DNA of 64,000 bases from Liopterus haemorrhoidalis. Lineage: Eukaryota; Arthropoda; Insecta; Coleoptera; Dytiscidae. The first letter of the stretch is position 1; every line of letters starts with the position of its first letter. The DNA is taken from positions 41,826,924 through 41,890,923 of the forward strand of contig OZ020620.1 of assembly GCA_963971575.1 (NCBI GenBank), read 5' to 3'. The notes beneath the pieces were generated by a model. That model was not told where the DNA came from. It worked only from the letters and a program-made list of their open reading frames with translations, and ran no database searches. This document shows, one piece after another, positions 1-11,094 of this stretch. Made by a program: the position numbers and the translations under genes.

Positions 1-162
1 TCATTGACGCGACAGCCTGATTTGAGCCTAGGCTTCCTGTTTCCAGGTTTCATGACCATATTTTCAATCTGTGTACATTTAGGAGTAATATGGTCAGTAT
101 TACGTCCATTTTTGAGAGTACACAGAAAGGCACCTACAGTTTGTAGCCGGTTACGAACGACT
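1..162 (-). other. unidentified open reading segment running off the left edge
   Basis: One minus-strand frame stays open for about 53 codons from a stop near 163 to the window edge. It contains the stretch TDHITPKCTQIENMVMKPGN and several basic residues. Base composition here is richer in G+C than the flank. I do not recognise the family; it could be a host exon or the end of a transposon gene. The frame has no clear start. Confidence 0.25.
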
Positions 163-1451
163 CAGCAGAATCTGTAATTTGTATAAAAAAATTTATACAA
201 ATTATTTGGCATAGGCAGGAAATTTATCTTTACCAATTACTTAGGAAATATATTGGACGTCTTTTAAAAATTATAATTTTATTCAAAATTGACAATGTTT
301 AATAACAAACTGCAAATATTATTCGATGTTTCTAAACATAACGTTCATTTGATATATTATTATTAAAAGGCGTCAACATCATAATAACAACTCCCTTTTG
401 ATGTGAATGAAAAGTACAGTAAATCGCGGCATAATTACAAAGCGAAATATATAAAGAGAAATTCAGCATCTTCCACAAGCACGTAATGAAATGGCAACTC
501 TACAAATTACCTTAATTATTTATACATCTTTTCTGTGGTTTTGCGCGCTCATAAATTAAATTCCCTTCTTCTTATAATTCAAAAAACACTTCTTTTATTT
601 CCACCTAATTATTAAAATTATATATGTTACCACGTAAATTTGTATATGTATTAAATTATATATAATTAAACGGTAATTCTGTAAATATGCACAGATTTTG
701 TTCATTAGGAAATAATAAGTACTTCTTTTATTTCACTTCGACATTGCTCAAAATTTGATATGGGCATTTCGTCTGTTAATTGTATGAATTAAAATTTAAT
801 TATTAAGTTAAATGTATTATAAATAGAGCTAGGACATAGCTAGGCCTAAGCCGATACTGTCGCTTGCGAGCGACATGTTTATTTTCAATAAAAACTATGC
901 ATTTTATTTATGTGCCGTACTTGTCAAAACCGAGACTCGTACTTTATCAATTTTTAATACGCTCATAATGAGTCTAATCTCTTGCATTAAATTTAACTGT
1001 GAAGACCCTAATTACTGTGTTAGACAGCGACCATAGTCACCGCCGTATTGAGGATTTTCATATATAGTTTTCAACTTGAAAATATTAATAAAAATAGATG
1101 ATCAAAAAGAAAATGTTAGGATAAATATGAACCTAATAAAAAAAAGTAATTGTATGAACTTATATGAGTTTGTCAGAATTGCAAGTTATAATGCGAACTT
1201 TTTCTAAATTTTCGTTAGAAAAACTATTTCTGCTTGGCGTAAGAATATTTTTAAATCTTGAAAACGTTCTTTCGACTTCAAAAGTAATGACGGGGGCTCT
1301 GCATAAATAATTTCGATACTGATTAAAATATGGTTTTAAAAAATCAGGGCAGTCATCGGAATAAATTTGTGTTAATATACGAAGGTCTAGATTTCTCTGA
1401 AGAACTGCGTCAATTTTATTATTTAAATAAAGGCCGAAGTCAGAAGATACT
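163..1451. other. AT-rich intergenic stretch, no gene seen
   Basis: No frame with recognisable protein similarity is seen. The one local structure is a small hairpin near 867-884 (TGTCGCTTGCGAGCGACA, 7-bp stem), followed by an AATAAA-like A-rich run. Confidence 0.5.
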
Positions 1452-1618
1452 TGTTTTAATTCTTTTATTTATTTTTTAAATTTTTATGGCCTTTTCTCCT
1501 TCGGTAATTAACCAGGACAATTATTATTCTTTGAAACATTCCATGCCTGAACGGGATTCGACCACGAGACCTTAGCAACGCAGAGCGCATGTGTTACCAC
1601 TACGCTACGCCGGTCGGT
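1452..1618 (-). repeat. tRNA-derived SINE
   Basis: Read on the minus strand, the segment opens with an A-box-like sequence (TAGCGTAGTGG) and, about 45 bases later, a B-box-like sequence (GGTCGAATCCC). It ends in an A-rich tail (AAATAAATAAAAG). That order (tRNA-like pol III head, short unrelated body, A-rich tail) is the usual SINE layout. The tail resembles that of the SINE-like segment at 2950-3205, so both may use the same LINE machinery. Confidence 0.6.
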
Positions 1619-2331
1619 ATTAAAATTGTCTTGTAATCTCTCAACGTTAATTCTATGTATCTTTTCACTGACGTGTTGAGTTAAGTGATTTTTTTTTATT
1701 TTTTTTATTTTTTTATTTTTGTGTATATTATATATTTCTTACTGTATACAAAACAGTTGTTTCTCGTTAATAACTTGAAAATGATCAGTAAATCTATATT
1801 CTGTTCAAATCTGTTGTAAAAAATTTAATTCAGCCATTTTAAAATCTCCAAAATAATACTTATATAAATAGGAATAATAATATATGTCTACCAATTTTTC
1901 TTTCAGAAAGAAATATATTTTAAAAATGCTATAATTATTACTATTGTAAAAAAATGAATATTAGTAGATAGATTCAAGAAGTATTTGAAAGTATATGCTC
2001 TAAATCTAAATACCTATAAGAATTATTGTTCAACTTTGTTCACAGTTCAGAATAAAACTAATAGTTGACAGGACTTGCAAAGTTTATACAGATTAAATAA
2101 CAGTTCAAAATATTACAGGTTTGAATGTATTTGACGTTTGCATTAAAAGAAATGTTTTTCTTTAATAACATTTCTTAAAAATAACATCTCACAATGATAT
2201 TGCATTCAACAATGCAATTTATGGAAAAACATATATAGTAGTATTTGTATTAATAAGATATTTTTTATATTTACGTTTATTGATATTATGAAGTGAATTT
2301 TTCTAGGTCTATAAACTCATTAATAATGTCG
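1619..2331. other. AT-rich intergenic stretch
   Basis: Simple T-rich runs and AT-rich sequence only. I see no coding or transposon signature. Confidence 0.5.
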
Positions 2332-2334
2332 TTA

Positions 2335-2902
2335 TAGACCGGGAGCTCATGACAGTTTTTGGTCTCCGATTTCATACAGCATGCCTTTTGGAGGAGAGAA
2401 TATTTACCCTATGACAACAAAAAAGAGATGGTACTAAACCCCTGCACGCTTTCCGGTCATAGGGAAAATTGCATTTCCACTTAAACACAAAATTTTTGTG
2501 CTCTTCTCTGATTTAATATTGTTTGCCCTTTTGTCAAAAGAAAGTTATAATAAATTTAAAGTCTTTTAAATATATGCATGCGATTCGAAGGGTCCCAAAG
2601 GGCTCAAACGGTCATGTGATCTTGTAATAAAAAAATATGATTTTCCGCGTTTTCATACAGCATGCCTATAATTAAAAGACTTTAAATTTGTTATAACTTT
2701 CTTTTGACAAAAGGGCGAGCAATATTAAATCAGAGAAAAACACAAAAATTTTGTGCAAGTGGAAATGCAATTTTCCCTATGACCGGAAAGCGTGCAGGGG
2801 TTTAGTACCATCCCTTTTTTTTGTCACAGGGTAAATATTCTCTCCTCCAAAAGGCATGCTGTATGAAATCGGAGACCAAAAATGTCATGAGCTCCCGGTC
2901 TA
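2335..2902. mobile_element. 568-bp foldback transposon, copy 1
   Basis: Two arms of roughly 240 bp are near-perfect inverted copies of each other around a central spacer of about 90 bp. The tips read TAGACCGGGAGCTC and GAGCTCCCGGTCTA. The element is flanked by a direct TTA on both sides (2332-2334 and 2903-2905), consistent with a 3-bp target-site duplication. Open frames in the arms are by-products of the inverted repeat. A second copy of identical length is at 13978-14545, with its spacer inverted relative to this one. No transposase is encoded, so the autonomous partner is unknown. A 3-bp TNA target favours PIF/Harbinger, but that is inference. Confidence 0.85.
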
Positions 2903-2949
2903 TTAGTGCAGATAAGCCTAAAACTGTCCGGCCTCTGAATATAAAATAA

Positions 2950-3205
2950 AATATGAGTAGCCGAACTTGTTCTATCGCAGTTCTAACTTCTAAAAACAGT
3001 CTGAATTGTAAGGTTGCTAATTCGAGTCCCCGTTGGTGTTATTGTTCGGGCGAGAATAAGATGTTTACATTACTCCCATATTCACAATCATTCGCCCCTC
3101 ATCCAGGTGTAAGAGCTCTTAAAGTGCTCGCCCCCTGGCATCGGCGATTAGCCTCGTTGCAGAAATAGGCCGATGTAAAATAAATAAAAATTAAAAAATC
3201 TCTAA
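2950..3205 (+). repeat. probable tRNA-derived SINE
   Basis: A B-box-like stretch (GCTAATTCGAGTCCCCG) follows a weaker A-box-like region (GAGTAGCCGAACTTG). The segment is GC-richer than its surroundings and ends in an AAATAAATAAAAATTAAAA tail close to that of the SINE at 1452-1618. A 71-codon open frame over it has no family likeness and is treated as chance. Confidence 0.45.
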
Positions 3206-4770
3206 ACTTAAATGTTTCTAAACATATAATTCATTATTTTTCGAAATTAGCGTTTAATTAAAAGAGGCAGTTTATTTTGTTTTCCCAAAAGTTTGGTTTT
3301 AGTGACAACTGCCCTTTTAACAAATAGCTTTTCATACATATTCTACAAAATAAGGTCTTTTATCAGACCATTCACAAAAAACGAAATAGGAAAATTAAAC
3401 ACAACACGTTCGCCTAACCCATTTATTTAAAATCTAGATATAATCCGACAAAAACCAATAAACCTATCGTTATCTAAATACCCCAAATAAACAAATCCAA
3501 CGGTGTTAATTCGCGGAACATCAAAAGAAAATACTGCTCTCATTTATGCAACGTCACAGCAAGGAATCGTATGCATGTGACAGCCATATAAATATGTATA
3601 ATACGAACAATAAAGATCAGTGCATCTCGTGTACCTTTATCCACTATATTTAATATCTACAATCCATCAAGTGTGATACCAATCGCTAAGTCTATGGTAT
3701 TCTCAGGTTTTGTTGAAGCGAGATATATAACATAAGTTGTTAACGCCATCTAACGGAGAAAACTTGAATTACCTATCGTTAGTCTTTGTTAATTGTGTAT
3801 AAAGATAAAGTTACTAAAGCAATCAACATATTATAATAGTTGTTTTAGTTGTTTTACACGTAAAAAACTATTCCAGGAAGACTTGAATTGATAGGAACAT
3901 CGCCAAGTTGCTAGATTAGTTAATATTACGATTAGATAACGTGAGTACTTAAAATTGCAAATGTTACAATTTAAAAAGTATTCATTTTTCAACTACAGAG
4001 GTATAGGAACTCCAAAGCACCACAAAAACAAATTAAAAACTAACGTTATATCATCTGTTTAGCCCAGACTGGGAACAGAAACATTTTGTCTAAATACATG
4101 AAACAAACTAGTCACAAACGATAAATTCAACAGTTTAAACAGACACGTATAGAGCAAGTCACACAAATACGCAATAGATGCTGTAACGAATCGGTTAGAC
4201 ATCAAAGACAAAATTTCACAAACCACCCGTCGCGAGAATTTCTTTGAAGGAGGTTGCAATTTTTTTTTTTTTTGAGGATTTTACAAGGGTATTTTAAAAT
4301 AAACATTTTTAAGAATTCAGATAATAAAATAAAATTAGAAACCTACTACGTTTCAGCACGTAACTTAAGAAATATATTTTCAATGGTTTATTGTTCCAAA
4401 AGTCATTTGTTCAGAGTTATTGCTTAATAACTTTGAACACTAGCATCTCCTTGAACAATGCTGAAACCCTTTTTCCTAGAAATGACTTATAAAAACACCA
4501 GTCTCTCTGAAGGAGAGACCAGACAGTATTCAGTCTGGTTAGCATTAACATCTAATTTGTTGAATTCTTAGAGGCACTGTGTCGGCATTCTGGTGGTCTA
4601 TCCGATTCTATTTGCTTTAATCTTTGTCATTATTTTTACCTATATTTTAATCTTTTAAACTAATTGGAAATATTACTTTTAATAAATCAAATTCATTATT
4701 TTTAAACCGTCTTACTTAACGTATGTAAACCTTCACCTTTAAGAACTGAAGTGAACAGCTCAGATCCAGA
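3206..4770. other. AT-rich intergenic stretch, no gene seen
   Basis: No recognisable protein, TIR or tRNA-like signal. A 66-codon minus frame at 4059-4259 has no family resemblance. Confidence 0.45.
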
Positions 4771-4778
4771 CTCTAAGC

Positions 4779-6203
4779 CAGTGGTTCTTAACCGGGCGTG
4801 TGACAAGTTTCTAAATTTTTAATGAAAATTACCGCCTAACCACTTATGAGAAACATGCCTTATTGTCTTCTCCACCACTCATATGGCTGAAACCAGACCA
4901 GGGTTTTTGAATTGCGCGAAGAAATTAAGACAGTTTCTTATTAACCAAAATAGTGACTTACTGGAAGTTTTTAGAAATAGAGACGCAATACTTCGGGTGG
5001 ACAACTTAGCAGATATATTTAACCACCAGAATCAGGGCCTGATTATCCCCTTAGACAAAAAAGATTTGTCTAGGGCCCGGTTTTGGTAGGTGATGTCTTT
5101 TTTTGTTGCTCTCCACTTGGATTTGGGAGGTGAAATCCTTTTTTTTTTGCTCTTCACTTGGATTTGGGAGGTGAAGTCCTTTTTTTTTTTTTGGTCTTCA
5201 CTTGCATTTGGGAGGTGAAGGCCTTTAGTTTTTTTTTTTTGCTCTCCACTTGGATTTGGGAGGTGAAGTCTTTTTTTTTTTGCTCTTCACTTGGTTTTGG
5301 AAGGTAAGGACCTTTTTAAAAAAAACATAGGTTGAGGGCCCGTAAATCATAAGTTGCGGGCCCGTAAATCAAAAATGTCTTGGGCCCGACGAAGGCTTAG
5401 TCCGCCACTGACCAGAATGAATTAAGTACATCAATGCAAGGATCTGGTAAGAACATAATAACTGCTAGTGAAACATTAGCCTCATTTAATGAAAAATTAA
5501 AACTTTGGAGACGTTGAGTTGAAAATGGGAACTAAGCAATTTTTCTTTTCTGGATTAAATTGTTTTGGAAAATGAAAAGAAACAATTATACCCGAAATAA
5601 AATTACACCTCCACCAATTAAGTGAATTATTTGATGGATATTATTCCTCGGGAAATATAGGCAAAATTAATAGATGGATATTCAATCCATTTTTATTTGA
5701 CCTAAATTCAATGAACGTTTTATTAAAAGACGATCTAATCGCAATACGATTAGCACATACTGAAATGGAATTTGAAAAACTGGACTTCTGAGTTCTGGTG
5801 TACGCAGTTAGAACTTTATCCAAAATTGGCAACAGAGACACTTTTACTAATTGCCACCACCTACCTTTGTAAAATGAGTTTTTCATCACTTTTGCACATC
5901 AAAACAAAAGCCAGAAATCGCTTGAATTCATCTGATGCCTTACGCGTGGCTCTTTCAAAAAACAGCGTCGTTTTAAAAGAATAATTATGAACAAACAACA
6001 ACGCAGCCATTAAAAATGTAGATAATGTTTTATATGTAATAACATAATATGTATTGTAAATGTATTAATTTGTTTATGCAATAAATAAATTATCTTGCAA
6101 TAATTGACTTTTCCTAAATAAAAAACACATTTTTCAAGGGGGTGCGTGAACTTATTTTCAGATGCAAGGGGGTGCTGACTCTTAAAAAGGTTAAGAACCA
6201 CTG
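4779..6203 (+). mobile_element. hAT transposon relic with transposase remains
   Basis: The ends are CAGTGGTTCTTAACC and its complement. They are flanked by near-identical 8-bp repeats (CTCTAAGC at 4771-4778, CTCTAATC at 6204-6211), the hAT target-site length. Inside, 4883-5032 plus 5411-5515 encode LADIFNHQNELSTSMQG once the nested element at 5033-5410 is ignored. The segment 5772-5984 encodes the C-terminal hAT dimerisation region (LATETLLLIATTYLCKMSFS, then KTKARNRLNSSDALRVALS). The similarity is to SCAND3/FAM200/ZBED5-type hAT transposases. Stops and frameshifts make it non-functional. Confidence 0.85.
5033..5410. mobile_element. nested non-autonomous hAT with internal minisatellite
   Basis: A perfect 8-bp duplication, ACCAGAAT (5025-5032 and 5411-5418), brackets degenerate ends beginning CAGGGCCTGATTATCC and ending TAGTCCGCCACTG. 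The insertion sits inside the hAT transposase at 4779-6203; leaving it out restores the host frame. The body holds about five tandem units of 50-60 bp (5085-5325), each with a poly-T run and CACTTGGATTTGGGAGGTGA. Shorter arrays of the same unit occur at 47036-47125 and 51665-51750. Confidence 0.8.
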
Positions 6204-6229
6204 CTCTAATCCAATTGATTGATTGAGTA

Positions 6230-7620
6230 GGGGAGACTGGTGTCAATTGTTACAAAATTTATAAATTTTGTATTATATGACTTCTTATTTATTTCTACTT
6301 AACGATTTTTTTTTTAATAATTAGAATGATTAGTTATCTACACATTTTATTATTCAAATTAATAATAACTTTATATTTTTATATTTTTTTTTAGCTATAA
6401 TATAACACTGTGACACTTGTTACAATTGACACCTTTACGGTGTCAGTTGTAACACTGTCAGTGTCAATAGTAACATAAATAAATATTGTTTCTTTATTGG
6501 TATAAATAAAATAAAAAACATTTTTATATAATTATACGTAAATGTATATTTTGTAAGTAAACATACAATAGAAAAAAAAATAAAATTTTAAATATCTTCT
6601 TTACAAGTCATATTCAATTCAAAATTTTAATTAAACACAAAATAAATATTATGCTTATTTTCGAAAAGATAAATAATGAAATAAAATATTATTTGGAATA
6701 AGAATTTTAAAAATATATGTATTTACGTAAACATAAAGAAGATACTCCATATAAAATAAAATTATAAATAGCAAAAAATATTTATTCAGATTCACAATTT
6801 TTGCAAACATAGAAAATATCATTGTTAGTGCAACTAACATATGCCCATATTTTGCAACTTGTGCACTGAACCCAGTCTTCTTTACTGTTTATGTATGAAT
6901 CAAAACATACCACACAATGTGTTTCTTCATCCTCGGATGAGCTTGAACTTTTAGATTTTTTAGATATTGATTTTGGTTTTGATTTTTTATAGTATTGGAA
7001 TTAAATTTTACAATCAGTTTCTTTTTATTTCTTGCTTCTTCTAATACCATCTTTTCTGGCGTGTCTGTCAATATTGCCGTTTTTCTCTTCCTTCTTCCGT
7101 TTTTTCTCGGTTTTTAATATCACCTTTTGGAAATGGTCTTATTTGCTCTGGAGTTTTTACTGTTAGCTGAGCACTATCTGGCTCTGTATTTTATTCAGGT
7201 GTCAATTGTAACATGTTACAAACAACACCCAATATTATGTTACAACCGACACCAATTGCCATTTCTTATATTACACAGAATTTATTAATAAGCAGTTTAT
7301 AAATTGCCAACAAAAAATAGGTGAGAATGTGCTAAAACCTCTATATATTTATAACAAGCAATAGAGTCGCTAATTATTTTACTATATTTTCATAAATAAA
7401 AGAAATATCAGACAAAATAAAACTTACTTTTTATACAAAAAACAAAAAACTTGTCGTTCATTCTTGTCAAAGGCGGCTATTTGTAATTTTGATTAGTATC
7501 GGTAATGCAGGGTACAATTCGTTTCTTGAATACACTTATGATTTCACTATTGTCTTGTAGATGACAGAATAATTTGCCGTGTTACAATTAACACCTGTTA
7601 CATTTGACACCAGTCTCCCC
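6230..7620. mobile_element. pogo/Tigger-like DNA transposon, internally deleted
   Basis: Terminal inverted repeats GGGGAGACTGGTGTC and complement are flanked by TA on both sides (6228-6229, 7621-7622). Motifs related to GTGTCAATTGTAACA recur in both orientations near the ends and inside (around 6410-6475 and 7200-7250), a subterminal-repeat pattern. The only coding remnant is the C-terminal piece at 6782-7130 on the minus strand. The DDE core is missing. TA duplication plus a C-terminal PHD favours the pogo/Tigger group of Tc1/mariner; this is a family inference. Confidence 0.7.
6782..7130 (-). pseudogene. PHD-finger C-terminus of a pogo-type transposase
   Basis: Two overlapping minus frames (one frameshift) give a basic segment with ILTDTPEKMVLEEARNKKK, then an Asp/Ser-rich linker. 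A Cys/His cluster follows: CVVC, WVQCTSC, CTNND and CKNC before a stop at 6782-6784. The spacing fits a PHD-type zinc finger. Pogo/jerky-like DDE_1 transposases in insects often end in such a finger after a TDTPEK-like linker. The catalytic domain is absent, so this is a broken remnant of the element at 6230-7620. Confidence 0.65.
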
Positions 7621-7622
7621 TA

Positions 7623-7676
7623 TAGATACCTACCAAATCATTACGTGTAAAAATTTACCATTCACATCAATTTTTT
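7623..7676 (+). repeat. diverged solo terminus of the HINE-like family
   Basis: Matches the right terminal region of the family described at 12034-12957: ATACCTACCAAATC, a degraded GTGTAAAAATTTACCA hairpin, then TTCACATCAATTTTTT. No 5' portion is attached. Confidence 0.5.
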
Positions 7677-7679
7677 ATT

Positions 7680-8990
7680 ATATAAAACGGAATAATTGAA
7701 GTTCTAATTTAAACATATTTTACTGATTAAAATTGTTTTTTATTTCCACTTTTTTGCATGAAGTATATTCTTTTCATTCATTATAGAGTACCGTTGTTGC
7801 TTTTCTTGCATAAAAAAACTTGAAAAAACTTTTGCAATTTTCATTTCCTTTCCACTTTTCTTTATTTCTGTTGTCAGTTCAAGAATTACAACTTTAATCA
7901 ATGCTTTGAGTTTCAGTAAATAAACTTTCTGTAGATAGTTCTTACTTATTAGCAAATAGGTAAAAAAAAAATGTTTTCAGAAGAATCCAGATTATTATGA
8001 ACAAATATAAAGCTTAAAAAGAAGATTTATGAGTATTATTTCGTGGAGAAGATGCGTGATAATTACGCCAAGTTCCTCGCCGAATAAACAGGATTATCCA
8101 GAATTTGCTATTTATAAGTATTTTGGTGGTAGCAGGAGCATTTTTTAGACCAAAAGGTAATATTGTTTTATGAATTTCTAGTGTGTTTTATACGGTATAT
8201 CATTAGTTTATATTTTCAATAAATCCTACTATAATAAAAAACTGTTAATTTAGTTTTCTTTGTGAATAAGTTAATTGAAATTTTCACAAAGAAATGTGTG
8301 AAAAAGTTTTATCAATCACTGTTACGATAAGAGTTAAAACTGGTAATTTACCAACAGGGAAAATTACTTCATACACGCATACCAACCTTTAGTACATAAT
8401 GCTTTACCAACCTACATATACCAAAAGCACTAAATTACAAACGACTGATTACACTCCACTTCAGATTTCTGATAACACGCGTGCGCGTAATACTGTCACA
8501 AATATTTTTATTGTTTAATCAAGCGTTCAGTGATATATGTTCAAAGTTTAACAAGTAATAAAGTAACTATACTTATTGAATTAGTTGAATTTTTATAAGA
8601 ACATGTACGAAAAACTTTAAATACATATATTGCAAGTCGTAAATTGTTTTAAAAATTAATTAATAAATAAATAATGGCGCGATTAAAAATTATTGTCGCT
8701 TATTGGATACCTACGAAATCCTTAAATGTGTGATAACAAATTTAAACTTTTTTTTGCCGACTTAGATCTGATAATTGTTTTTAACTAATTTTGGGGTGCT
8801 GATTTCAAAAATGTTAACAGTTTCTGCCTATCACCTCAATCTTTTGTTCTATCTTATTTTGACTTTTTTCACCTTTTCACGTTCTGATATAAGTCTACTT
8901 TAATTTCAACTTCGTTCTTGTTGTCCAATATATTTCGTAGGAACGCCTTACATGCAGGTACTTGTTATAGACCTTTTTACAACGGCGGGG
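7680..8990. other. AT-rich stretch with one further solo terminus
   Basis: No gene is seen. Positions 8699-8735 (GGATACCTACGAAATCC then AAATGTGTG) look like another truncated terminus of the HINE-like family. Confidence 0.4.
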
Positions 8991-8991
8991 G

Positions 8992-9366
8992 TTGCAAGGT
9001 AAGGTACTTGCTGCATTAAATGTTCAGGTTTGTAATTTTCTTGGGAATAAAAAAGCCGAAAACTATGTGGAGGTCGTTGAAAATTTGATTGAAAACTATC
9101 ATCTGGGGTGCAACATGAGCGTGAAACTTGACAAATTTCCTGTCAATCTTGGAGATGTTAGTGATGAACAGCGTGAACGTTTCCATCAGGATTTAAAAGA
9201 GATGAAGAGACCTTATCAAGGAAGGTGGGATACTCACATGATGGCTGACTACTGTTGGAGTACTGAAAGAGACTTATCGGGAATGGTGCACTCCAGAAGA
9301 TCTTACAAACGACCATTTAATCTTTACACTATTTTGTATTTTTATTTTAACACTCCAATGTACTAA
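8992..9366 (+). pseudogene. fragment of an unclassified arthropod repeat-borne protein
   Basis: The open frame (about 124 codons from a non-ATG start) carries VSDEQRERFHQDLKEMKRPY followed by QGRWDTHMMADYCWS and a basic SRRSYKRPF end. I recognise this module (FPxNLGxVSDEQGERFHQDI, YQGRW, MMADYCW) as one that recurs in many arthropod genomes in a mobile-element-like way, but I cannot name its superfamily. Upstream residues usual for the module appear shortened between the MSVKL and FPVNLG parts, and no start codon is evident, so it looks like a relic. Confidence 0.5.
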
Positions 9367-9496
9367 AATGTAACTAAAACTGTTCTCATTTTCTTTCTTT
9401 CACTATAAATAAAATTTTAAGAATATTTTCTAATTATTTAGTCTTTATTGTTCGCCAAATTTGTACCAATTACAGTATCGACGTCTAAAATTAAAC

Positions 9497-10004
9497 CAGG
9501 GCTTCGAACCGGAACTGAACCGAAAACCGAAAAAACCCGTTATTTTTATCGGAACGAAAACCGGAACTGAACCGAAAAAAAAATATCGGTTTATTTCGGT
9601 TCAGATAAAGTTTATGGGAGTGAATATAAAATACATTTTATTTAAGATTATTTTTTAAACTGATGAGCAGAAAAAAATATCGTAATTTTTTTAACTGATA
9701 AGTAAAAAAATGCGCTTCTATTATTTCGAGAGAGGGGGGGGTGAACGCCAAGAATCCCCCCCTGGCAGTGGCCTTGGTATGATTATTACAAAATAAGGAA
9801 TAAAATGTTCTACTAAATTATAGTAGAAAATAAATTTCTAATACAAATACAAGCATTTACAAATTTATCACTCGGAACTGAACCGAAAACCGAAAAAAAA
9901 CCGTTATTTTTGCCGGAACGAAAACAGGAACCGAACCGATATATATTTTTTTAATTGAACCGGAACGAAAACCGAAAGGAAAAAAATAACGGTTCGAAGC
10001 CCTG
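9497..10004. mobile_element. hAT MITE with ACCGAA-rich body
   Basis: The 508-bp element begins CAGGGCTTCGAACCGGA, ends with the complement (CGGTTCGAAGCCCTG), and is flanked by a perfect 8-bp duplication AATTAAAC (9489-9496, 10005-10012). Subterminal regions repeat ACCGAAAACCGAA-type motifs on both sides. No coding capacity; the open frame at 9461-9658 is incidental. Confidence 0.85.
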
Positions 10005-10012
10005 AATTAAAC

Positions 10013-10429
10013 GATAGAAGCATTATTTGGCCGAAAATATGTATTTGTTGTAGAGCAAAAATCTGATGTGATACGCAAAAACTGATGTAAGTCAGCAAAC
10101 ATTGTGTTGACCAGTGTAATTCACACTTGACATTTTTTTAAATAACACAATAATAATTGTTCAATTTCATTTTAAAATAACACTTGTTTCAGGAACTTGA
10201 AATTCAAATAAGAAAATTGCACATGTTCAGATATACTGTCATAACCTATGTATACAGGATTCATTCTTTTATTCTGAAAAAGATAAACTAGATTTTCCTC
10301 CTTGCAATTTTATCTCTTGAATAATAAAGAAGTCAATTTTATTTTATATTTTTCTCAATTTCTTTTCTTGTCCTAAACAATTTAGACATAAAATGGTATT
10401 TTTATACATTCAAGACTAAATAAAATTTT
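10013..10429. other. AT-rich intergenic stretch
   Basis: No coding, TIR or RNA signature recognised. Confidence 0.45.
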
Positions 10430-10632
10430 ACTACCTGTGCATACCAACTTTCATATTATTTGAGTGCAGTCATACATAAAATTTAAAATTAAATTCTACT
10501 GTACAGACAAACAGACAGACAGACAGACATGGGAGCTGGTATAAGAGTTCTATATATGCATACCAAATTTCAATTGGGTAGATCCAGCTGTTTGGTTACA
10601 ATTTCTATAGTACGGACAGGCAGACATCTAGT
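10430..10632 (-). repeat. old relative of the (GACA)n-bearing repeat family
   Basis: Contains a (GACA)n run (10508-10528), then GCATACCAAATTTCAATTGG and TTTGGTTACAATTTCTA. These parallel the arm next to the microsatellite in the HINE-like copies, at much lower identity. Probably an ancient or sister family member. Confidence 0.4.
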
Positions 10633-10638
10633 GAACAT

Positions 10639-11094
10639 TAGAGATGGGTCGTTCATGAACGAACCGGTCACTGAGCCGGCTCAGTACACTGACTGAAGTG
10701 ACACGTGAACCTGACTGAAGTGACACGAAATTAAAATGAGTCGACTCACGGCTCACTGCATAGTTTCAAGGATAAGATTGATCGGGCGATTGTGAGCAGT
10801 GACCGAAGTGATCCGGATCTGGATCGATGTCATGTTGAACTTCGCGAGAACTCGGCTTATAATGTATTATCATAAAGTGTATTTTGTCATCAATTTGTAG
10901 GGCAATCTATTTGAAACTAATAGGCTTAATCTGTACTTTCTTACGACCATACTATATAAAAATATTGCCCAAATCCCAGATGTCTGATTTATAAGGGCAA
11001 TAAACATAGCCATAAACTTAACACATCTGGTTTAAAATACAGTAGCTATATAAAGTGAATTGTTTGTTTACTATTAACCCGGCAAAAATGTTAG
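10639..11094 (+). mobile_element. hAT-like MITE, copy 1, truncated
   Basis: Starts TAGAGATGGGTCGTTCATGA and runs collinear with the full copy at 13812-15078 up to about 11094, where it breaks off at the piggyBac-like relic. Because it lacks the foldback insertion, it preserves that element's empty site (GAGCAGTGACCGAAGTG). Confidence 0.7.
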
